Part shown: positions 56,712 through 64,000 of the stretch, piece by piece
Numbering within the stretch: position 1 is the first letter of the stretch
How the letters are laid out: each line of letters begins with the position of its first letter
Assembly (NCBI GenBank): GCA_030867875.1
Contig: JAOWCC010000577.1
Location: forward strand, 86,099,740 to 86,163,739
Source: Actinernus sp. WN-2022
Lineage: Eukaryota > Cnidaria > Anthozoa > Actiniaria > Actinernidae
Direction: 5' to 3'
DNA length: 64,000 bases
Program-made: the position numbers and the translations under genes
The notes under the pieces: model-generated
The model's database searches: none
Told to the model about the DNA's origin: nothing
What the model saw: only the letters and a program-made list of their open reading frames with translations

Positions 56712-57099
56712 ATACCTTATGCAAAAATGGTGATATCTTTAAAATAGGATGTAGTGCTTGGTCAATTTGAGTGCTTTCGTAATAAAGAGTACATCAAAAG
56801 TAGTGATACTGAGAAGTTAGGTTGTGACAATGTAAAGTACTACTGAGATATTGAGATCTAAATAATCAGTTTACAGATCAGAGGTTTATATGGCTAGAGC
56901 TACATGTTGACTAGCCTCGTTTTCATGATTTTTCTAGTTTTTAAAAGTTAATATCTTTGCAGCAATTTCAACTTCTCATTCTTTGATACTATGGGGTGCT
57001 CTAAAAAATGGTGATTTTCATTGTACTAAATAACCTAAATGTGGAAAGACTAGCCTCGTACTCTGATCTGATAAAGGAGGCCATTTTTGCATAAGGTAT
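56712..57099. mobile_element. 388-bp MITE
   Basis: TIR ATACCTTATGCAAAAATGG is exactly complemented at the right end. The interior repeats CTAGCCTCGTTTTCATGATT-like segments. Confidence 0.65.
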
Positions 57100-57452
57100 A
57101 TTGCTTGATATGAGATCAAGGATAACCAGTAGTCTCTCAAACCCTGGTGCAGTTATGTGTCGGTGGTGATTTTTATGCTGTTTATAAGGGAATAAATGGC
57201 GAACGTTTGTACTTATTTAGTATAGAGTGTAATAGGTAAACGTTGAAACTACCATGTATAGGCACGATAACATTAATAATACACTGTTACGGTGTAGTCT
57301 GATTTCGCTAGCATAAAATCGTACTCTGTACAATATAGTATTAACATCTGAATTTACAGAAGTTGATACAGAGTTGGACCAGTTATGCCTAACTAACCTC
57401 GTTTTCACGATTATCCGATTATTCATTGTTCACAACTTTATGTGCACCAGTA

Positions 57453-57739
57453 GTCCAATTTGTAGTTCTTGAAAGGTAACCAAGCCTTAGCCTCGCATGG
57501 AGGATGGCGTTAACCCTGTAATATATTTTGATTATCATGCTAACTAGATACAAGTCATGGAGGCTGGAGATGACCCCTGTACTGAGACAAACCCTATTTC
57601 TATGAATATGAATACATTTTGATTATCATGCTAACTAGATATAAGCCTCTAACTGAGCTGTCTCAACTCCAGCTTCGATATCGCCAAAGGCTTGGTTACC
57701 TCAAGTTTCCAAATGGCGGTCAAGAACTACGAATTGGAC
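57453..57739. mobile_element. TA-flanked MITE abutting a second one
   Basis: TIRs start GTCCAATTTGTAGTTCTTGA with TA at 57451-57452 and 57740-57741. Inside, GATTATCATGCTAACTAGAT occurs twice (57531 and 57629) and also at 28213, so that core is itself a dispersed repeat. Confidence 0.6.
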
Positions 57740-57741
57740 TA

Positions 57742-57877
57742 TAGACCTTTCCCACGCTGCCGCCATCTTGGAATAAACCTATTGTTGATGCTTACCCAAC
57801 CTCGGTTAAACACGTTTGAGACCGAGGCATTAACAATAGGTTTATTCCAAGATGGTTGCCGCGTGGGAAAGGTCTAT
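57742..57877. mobile_element. 136-bp palindromic MITE
   Basis: Arms of about 43 bp start AGACCTTTCCCACGC and contain GCCATCTTGGAATAAACC, complemented at the right. It begins at the last base of the TA duplication of the preceding element. Confidence 0.65.
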
Positions 57878-57979
57878 TAAATTAAAGACCAACTGACTCT
57901 CAAACTGCTGAATATTACTAACTACATATTCAGTTCACCCAAGCTAAGTTTGTTGCTTGATGCAAATTAGAACAGCCCT

Positions 57980-58095
57980 ATTGGAATAGGCTTCTTTCGA
58001 TATGGCTCAGAGGCAAATTAATTTGATTCTATTCCACGAGGAACCCCGAGAAACTTTTGTACGTGACAAGTGAAGCATCAATCGAAAGAAGGCTA
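57980..58095. repeat. Short fold-back
   Basis: GAATAGGCTTCTTTCGAT near 57987 is complemented by ATCGAAAGAAGGCTATT near 58080. Confidence 0.45.
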
Positions 58096-58444
58096 TTGGG
58101 TGTGGAAGATTTGAGAAACATATATTGCAAGCTGTTTAGTGCAAATCACAAATAAAGACCTTATGCGACAATGCTGTTATTATTGACATCATTGCTACAG
58201 TGTAATTAGGATTGGAAATAAGAGAAGAAATCCGTCGTCAGCCGTACAACACATTGTTATCAAACTTTAAAACTACATAACTGTTATAAACAACTTCTAA
58301 CTGCCCTTTCACGAGATTAGGTTACACATTTTTACATAAAGTCAATAAGGTCATAAAGCTGCAAACGAAACAGTTTTTTGGGCGCAAAAAATCTTAACCA
58401 CCAAAACATACAGGGTCCTGATCAGATAAACTCATTTTAAGTCA

Positions 58445-58767
58445 TAGAGCGATTTTCGAGTGACAGAGTGTCGTCAGCAATTACAGAGCCAATCACGCGG
58501 GGAGCAAGTCAAACGCAATGAGCCAATCACGAACTGAAGTAATTCGTGATTGGTTGTACTTGAACCCGTCACGAGGTAAAGTCATCGCAATCGTGGATAA
58601 ACTCGCAAAAATGAAAAATGATTGCGCTACGGATCAAAACAATGTTTGGTTTTTAGTTTAAACTTGATTGGTTGATAATTACAAAACATTTTTCACAGCC
58701 AATAATCAGCTAAAAAACCCAAAGTAGTCACTTGTTACTTTCGACACTCAATCGAAAACCAGCTCTA
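58445..58767. mobile_element. MITE with TAGAGC ends
   Basis: The left end TAGAGCGATTTTCGAGTGAC is mirrored by CACTCAATCGAAAACCAGCT at the right. Several CCAATCA motifs lie inside. Non-coding. Confidence 0.6.
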
Positions 58768-59615
58768 AAGTCTGCTTACACGAGAACATTTTGGGTACGG
58801 CACTCCTACGTTTTAGGCACGTTGCCCATAATTATCGGTACGGTACTCCTAAATTTTGTAAATTGAATGTTCCCGGTACGCTGTCTCGCCTGTTTGAAGT
58901 GCCGGGCCCAAAAGGCTTATCGTGTGAATTGGGCTTAAAATTCTCCTAATATACATCTTATGAAACAGATGGTATTCTTAACGATCTCTGATATTAACAG
59001 ATGTCTCGACTTTCCTCTTAAATTTAGGACATCAAAATATACTTCTTGACTTTGTACGACATGTCGTAACTTCAATGACATGGCAGTCATTTTTTGGGGT
59101 GCTTCTTAGTGTACGTAGATTCATCGTTTTCTGGGGTTAAGGTTCTTTGTATTTCAGGGTATTACTTTGCTTTAGAAGACAATAATTTTCGGCTTTGGTT
59201 ACGTTATGAGGTGATCACCCCCATTTTTTTAAGAGGATTAAACGTCGGAGAGTCTTATGACGGGAAGGTGTTTCGAGATCGCTCGAATTATTTAAATCTC
59301 GAAAGTAAAATACTTTTAAAGCATTATGGTTTTCCTCGGGTAGAAATAATTATCAAACATTTCTGATTTACTAAGACATCGTTCATGAATAGCCACCGGA
59401 ACCGAGTCTTACAATCGGGACGGTATTCTTCCACTCGGCGGTATATGTGCAGTGGCCTTCAATGGACGGTGGAATTGGTGATTCTTGACAAGGTTAACCA
59501 TAAACGGAACCACAGAGATTATCTTAAAAGCCGTAGAGTAGCTGCTAATGAATGTTTATGTGAGCGCTAATTTCAGTAGGAGTTCCGGTTGGGCTGCGCA
59601 TTCGTATTTTATGCC
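58768..59615. other. No confident gene
   Basis: A 90-codon plus frame at 59094-59366 (NNFRLWLRYEVITPIFLRGL and KILLKHYGFPRVEIIIKHF) has no recognised domain. Confidence 0.35.
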
Positions 59616-59624
59616 ACAAACTAA

Positions 59625-59775
59625 TACCCTGGATGCCAGAGGCTCGAAACGAGACCTCTTTAAGCTGACGTCGAGCGTTGAGCGTAGCGAGACGTCAGCC
59701 CGAGTCGTGAAGCGACGAGAAAGGAGAAGCTAATGTGATCTAGGAGAGGCGGTTTCCAACCTCTGATCCAGGGTA
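59625..59775. mobile_element. 151-bp MITE, 9-bp target duplication (ACAAACTAA)
   Basis: Ends TACCCTGGATGCCAGAGG and CCTCTGATCCAGGGTA, flanked by ACAAACTAA at 59616-59624 and 59776-59784. Related fragment at 33082-33198. Confidence 0.75.
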
Positions 59776-59784
59776 ACAAACTAA

Positions 59785-60595
59785 TGAAGCGATGCCAAAA
59801 TTCTCCTCAACTTGAAGCCTTCAATCAACAAATTCTGAATACCTCAATTTTGTTTAATTCAGAATTGGATGACAGGAAAGAAAACTGATAGCTTGTGAAA
59901 AGGACACCAGTTGAGACCGGCTCTTTTAACTAGTCGATTAATTTAGAGCTTGTATAGCCGGATCCAAATATTAAATCACTTGTATTATTCAAATTCACGT
60001 TGAACTCGAATGAAGTCAGTTATAGTCAGCAATATTCATTTATAAATAACTTAGAAGTCTTCATATGAATCACGAAGGTGAGATTACCAACGATAACATG
60101 AGATTGGGCCAAATAGAGGGATGAGAACTAGTGTACTATCGAATAGTCGCTTCTCAGTTTCACTGGAATAGTGCTGGTTTACTTTATTTTTAGCATTAAC
60201 TCCGAGTCTGACGAATTACACCACTCAAACGTAATCTTAGTTCCAAGTAAAACTTGATCGGATGGATGGAACTGCATGTTCTTATATTCATTAAAAATAA
60301 TAGAGAGGACGTAATAGGGAGGGCATGCACGTACATACAATAGAGCCTAACTCTCATATAAAAGAAAAAGAACACCACGTGACAACTGAAACGGGGTTTC
60401 ACATTGGTTTCAGTGTGGTGAAAACTCAACCTGTCTTATCATAGGGCCGAGTATATAGCCTCTTGATGCCCATTTCATTTGGTTTTCTTTGTTCTCGTTG
60501 GGTACTCATAACTACTAAATTATCCATCACTTTATAGACAACCCGGTATGGTCTCTTCGACAAAATCTTAGAACCTCATGCAAATGGTACTAAGT
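59785..60595. other. No recognised gene
   Basis: No coding or element structure recognised. Confidence 0.5.
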
Positions 60596-60598
60596 CAG

Positions 60599-60691
60599 TT
60601 ATTAACTCGCTCCTCGGATCTTAGTGATATAGATTCATTGAGCTGCGCCCTCGGAGTCTATATCACTAAGATCCTTGGAGCGAGTTAATAA
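60599..60691. mobile_element. 93-bp hairpin element
   Basis: Arms TTATTAACTCGCTCCTCGGA followed by TCTTAGTGATATAGA are complemented after a loop of about 25 bases, with one or two mismatches. Confidence 0.65.
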
Positions 60692-61556
60692 TCCTTACAT
60701 ATGAGACTCTAGTTTCTTATAAAATCCGACCGAACGGTAACCAGCTAGAGTAGGCTCGATTTATCGTCACACAAGCTAGGATGTTAAATAACGAAATAAC
60801 CCGCCGTTTTCACAATCGTCAATACTGTTTAGGCATTTTGATACTTGGGGTTTTGCAAAAAAGTGCTATCGGCCTTATGGGAGAGAAACTCCTTTTCTTA
60901 CTCAATATTATTCTTATTAGTTGTCAGGGCCTCCAGACGTGAGAACGAAGACTTTAAAGGCGGACGTAGTGAGATCCCTTCGCTCATGAAGGACATAAAC
61001 AATCATTAAGTAAATAAATTCACAAATATAGTGAATGATACTGTGAATGTATTTGCACTTTTCTCCATTTGCACTAATTTGAGCAAATATTCATCGCAAA
61101 GGGGAGAAAGTTGGATATATACTTAGCTTAGGAGAGCTCTAAGACATCGTTCATGCATCGGCAATGCGAAGACAATAATATAATATATAGAAGCATTACT
61201 ATATTTATCTTAGGATGATCAAAAAATATCATATCTTAGGATACATCCTACAATTTTTTTCATGAATCCTGCCCAAGTTCTTTGAGTTATACGAGTCAAT
61301 TCCTTCATTTCCAAGACCGCACACACCAATAAGTAGGGAATGTTCTAACTTCGCCCTACTGAGCCAACTCAAAGTTTAGGGAATTGAAGTTAATGGTTTC
61401 ATAGACACCATGCAAAAGTGCGCGACCTAATCAGAATACATTTTTTGAATTAAAACAGTTACAGAAACATGTCTACTGAAGATTTAGAGAAGTAAGAAGT
61501 TGCATAAAGTATGCAGTTTCATAGTTTTATATATAGCACTTTATGTCCTTTAATCT
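60692..61556. other. No recognised gene
   Basis: No coding or element structure recognised. Confidence 0.5.
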
Positions 61557-61558
61557 AA

Positions 61559-61750
61559 GCCGGGGTAGCGCAAGTGACCTCTGACCTCTGTGACCCGGGT
61601 TCGATCGCCGGCTTGCTCCGAGCGTTTTTCTCCAGGTTCTCCGCATTTCCTCCCTTCACAAAAACCCTGACGCTAAATTCCAATTCAATATGTGATTTAG
61701 CCGGGTCCTTACTTTGATCAGCTTCATGGTGATGTTTTCATGTGATCATT
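61559..61750 (+). mobile_element. tRNA-derived SINE, diverged
   Basis: The head contains GGGGTAGCGCAAGTGACC (A box region) and GACCCGGGTTCGATCGCCGG (B box). The body has TTTTTCTCCAGGTTCTCCGC and TTCACAAAAACCCTGACGC. This order matches a SINE type common in cnidarian genomes, by recall. Confidence 0.6.
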
Positions 61751-61924
61751 ACTGTCTAATGTAAATAAGAAAAGCATTACTGCATAGGGTCTTACAGTTC
61801 TTGTATTTTATTGCCGGCTGATCCTTGACACGGAACGTTTTTCGCGAGCAGTGGGAATGCTCAACTTTACAGCGGCATATATAACATGTAAATAGAATCA
61901 TGAAAGAGGTTGGATAAAGCCAGG

Positions 61925-62259
61925 AATGAAGTTCATTATTCGACATTTGATTTCATTCTTCGTTTCCGTCAAATTTCCATTGTTGAAATGAAACTTGCAA
62001 AATTTAAAATGAGCCTAAATTCAAATTACTCTCCTTCGCAGACATTATTATGGGCTAGCGTTTGTATGACGACCCTATAAGAACATCGGCGCAGGAGACT
62101 AAAATTCAATTACGCCGGTGTGGAATAAAATGTACAAGCCTTTTGCACATACATACAATCAAAATTCGATCGGAACTCAATTTTAATTTTGCAAGTTTCA
62201 GTTTACTAACGAGTTTGAACCGAAGAATGAAATAAAATTTCGAATGAAGAACTTCATTT
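61925..62259. mobile_element. 335-bp MITE with about 85-bp TIRs
   Basis: Left arm AATGAAGTTCATTATTCG...TGAAACTTGCAAAATT and complementary right arm ending GAAGAACTTCATT. Non-coding. Confidence 0.65.
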
Positions 62260-62354
62260 ACTGCTCTACGGAGCAACACTTGACTGTTTTGACCACCCGG
62301 TTTTCGGATTCTAAATGGCTAACACGCACTCGTTCTGAATTTAGAAAAGTCGTA

Positions 62355-62505
62355 TCCAGGTTAGATGATCGTCTCTCCCTATCAACAAAAATGTGCTCTA
62401 ACTACAGCCAGAATATGTTGTAAGAAGATCGTGAAAGAAATTAAATCTATTTTTTGTGAGTACTTTGATATGCGAGATTGCTTAGTTGATCATCTAACCT
62501 GGGTT
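62355..62505. repeat. Inverted motif CCAGGTTAGATGATC
   Basis: CCAGGTTAGATGATC at 62355-62369 is exactly complemented at 62488-62502. Small fold-back, non-coding. Confidence 0.4.
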
Positions 62506-62943
62506 CAACCAACTTTTCTAAACTTAGAGCGAGTGGAGGTTAGTGGAATTGGCGCCAAACCAGCTGGTTTTGACTGTAATCTTCGCCAAAAATTTAAGAT
62601 ATCATTTGTTTTAAGAAATGATTCTAAACTTTAAAATGTCAGAAATAGCAGGAAAACAGGTCAATTTACTAGCCTAGATCGACGAACTTCTCTTAGATGA
62701 TTAGACCCCAGCAGCCTGCAATGAGGTTTGTATGTGGTTTATAGCGTGATATGTTACTGTGCTTTGGCAAAACCTATAAATCAACTCTTCAACAGCTTGA
62801 CCATGTTGCCAACTTCGCCTTCTACTCAGCAATGTTCAACTGTAGACCATCACAGTACGGATTGATTTGTGCGCATCGTCGATACATAAGACCGATGGTA
62901 TGGCACAACGACGGGTGCGTGATGAAAAGACATTTCGATCACA

Positions 62944-63900
62944 TTATGACGTCTTTGTCGAACTCCTATCGATCCCCCTCGAGCCTTCTTTACTGTTGCT
63001 ATTATTCGAGGCAAAAAATATGTTGGCGCTGGCACTTTTTCTATTAAAACTAACCCAAATATTTTGTTGCCATGTTCTCGAGATCATCTTCTTAATAATA
63101 GCCTTGATGTCAGGCTTCAGAAAGCAGTATAGTATAGGATTTACCAAGGAACCGAGCGCTAACATGTAGAATGCTAAAAGTTGTAGACTCGCTGGTACTA
63201 AGTCAGGCCGACCAATGTTTAACGCGGTTGTAATATATAGAATAGGTGACCATGATAACAAAAAAAGGACCGCCACTGTTACGAACACTCTGGCGACTTT
63301 AGCCTCGGAGAAGAGTCTCCGCTTTCTTTGATGCATGGTTTTCTGATCAACGAAATCCATATTTAATCTCTCATTACACTTGCGAACTTGCTTGAAAATG
63401 TAGGTATAGATACTGAAGATAAAGATGTATGGTATGATGATTCCGCAGATTTCTAACACATAGATGTAGACCGTGTGGGCAAGACAGGTGGGATTGGCGT
63501 CCCACAAGAGCGGAATGAAGGAGAATACAACGGGAACAGTCCAACAAAGGATGATCATCGTTTTGAAGCGTTTTCGGATGTCAGTTCTGTATGTTAAAGG
63601 CGACGAGATGGATAGATATCTGTCATAAGTAACGCAACATACATTTGCAACGCCCAGTAACGGGGCTATGGAGTTCATGTACGGAAGGCCAGGGAAGTCA
63701 GGCGCAGCTAAATGTAAGGGGAAGAAGAAACCTCCTGTTAGGATATCTGATATTGCCAGGGACACGACAAATCCATTGGTGTAAGTTCGTATGTTTTTGT
63801 TCAAGTATACCAATAAACACACGGCTGTGTTTAATGTGACAATAATAACACATAAGCAACTCAATGAAATAATGAAAGCGTAGATGACTTCGGCATCCAT
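62944..63900 (-). CDS. Class A (rhodopsin-family) G protein-coupled receptor, copy 2
   Basis: An intact intronless receptor of 318 residues, start MDAEVIYAFIISLSCLC, with the same landmarks as copy 1: LAISD in TM2, DRY, W in TM4, SWSP in TM6 and NPILY in TM7. Differences from copy 1 are few, for example FFFPLHL for VFFPLHL and RYLSISSPLTYRTDIRKRFK for RYISISSPLTYITDIRKCFK. The tail ends GSRGIDRSSTKTS, four residues longer. Like copy 1 it lacks the TM3 disulfide Cys and has Asn at position 3.32. Flanking homology extends downstream to about 62870 and upstream past the window edge, including the minisatellite. Confidence 0.93.
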   Translation of the reverse strand: MDAEVIYAFIISLSCLCVIIVTLNTAVCLLVYLNKNIRTYTNGFVVSLAISDILTGGFFFPLHLAAPDFPGLPYMNSIAPLLGVANVCCVTYDRYLSISSPLTYRTDIRKRFKTMIILCWTVPVVFSFIPLLWDANPTCLAHTVYIYVLEICGIIIPYIFIFSIYTYIFKQVRKCNERLNMDFVDQKTMHQRKRRLFSEAKVARVFVTVAVLFLLSWSPILYITTALNIGRPDLVPASLQLLAFYMLALGSLVNPILYCFLKPDIKAIIKKMISRTWQQNIWVSFNRKSASANIFFASNNSNSKEGSRGIDRSSTKTS

Positions 63901-63934
63901 AGTTTTATTTACCCCTATACAATAAGGTTTGTTT

Positions 63935-64000
63935 TGTTAGCTGAAGTTCTGGTCTTCTTTGCTGATGTTCTGGTCTTCAATGGCTTCTTAGCTTAAGTCC
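63935..64000 (-). repeat. Edge of minisatellite upstream of GPCR copy 2
   Basis: On the minus strand, AAGAAGCCATTGAAGACCAG and AACATCAGCAAAGAAGACCA correspond to the 51-bp repeat at 24681-24885. The array continues beyond the window. Confidence 0.7.

Overview
The window looks like nuclear DNA from a cnidarian, most likely an anthozoan such as a stony coral or anemone. The reasons are an AT-rich base composition, spliced genes with GT-AG introns, class A receptors with very short N-termini, a G2E3-like HECT gene, a ZMYM2/QRICH1-like (DUF3504) fragment, and a dense mix of MITEs, CR1/L2-type LINEs, a Penelope-like retroelement and tRNA-derived SINEs. This assignment is an inference from gene and repeat content. 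No rRNA, CRISPR array or prokaryotic operon was seen.

Only a few genes are convincing. Two nearly identical intronless rhodopsin-class GPCR genes lie about 37 kb apart in opposite orientation (24949-25893 on plus, 62944-63900 on minus). They belong to an inverted duplication that also carries a Lys/Thr/Ser-coding minisatellite upstream. A five-exon HECT E3 ligase gene (41525-47370) has three lesions in its first exon region, while its four 3' exons still splice in frame. Everything else recognisable as protein is broken or mobile: LINE RT (3127-6782 and 55290-55540), Penelope-like RT plus GIY-YIG (50740-51983), an rve transposase exon (49568-49979), a RecQ helicase N-terminus (26181-26496) and a DUF3504 fragment (11751-12355).

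Layout. 0.9-10.4 kb is a large inverted repeat whose left arm received a LINE, which in turn received a TTAA-flanked DNA element and a 44-bp perfect hairpin. 10.5-15.4 kb holds MITEs and the DUF3504 remnant. 15.8-17.8 kb is a 2-kb palindrome made of two inverted copies of one element carrying GGATC pentamer arrays. 18-24 kb is a field of small repeats. 24.7-26.0 kb is GPCR copy 1. 26.1-30.2 kb is a 4.1-kb DNA transposon with a RecQ remnant. 30-40 kb is mostly MITEs and a long-TIR hAT-like element. 40.2-40.7 kb is a 128-bp tandem repeat with CRE-like sites.

The most interesting part is 40917-50560, a 9.6-kb composite DNA transposon. It has a 6-bp target duplication (GGCACG) and inverted ends that each contain an 18-bp minisatellite. 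Inside, a plus-strand HECT ubiquitin ligase and a minus-strand rve transposase exon are each placed just inside one terminal array. The whole unit is inserted in the 3' region of the Penelope-like element. 52-64 kb holds further MITEs, a LINE tail, a SINE and GPCR copy 2.

Functionally, the intact GPCRs would be membrane receptors for an unknown ligand. The HECT/transposase unit may be a transposon cargo arrangement. Most of the remaining sequence is layered mobile DNA whose order of insertion can be read from nesting and target duplications.
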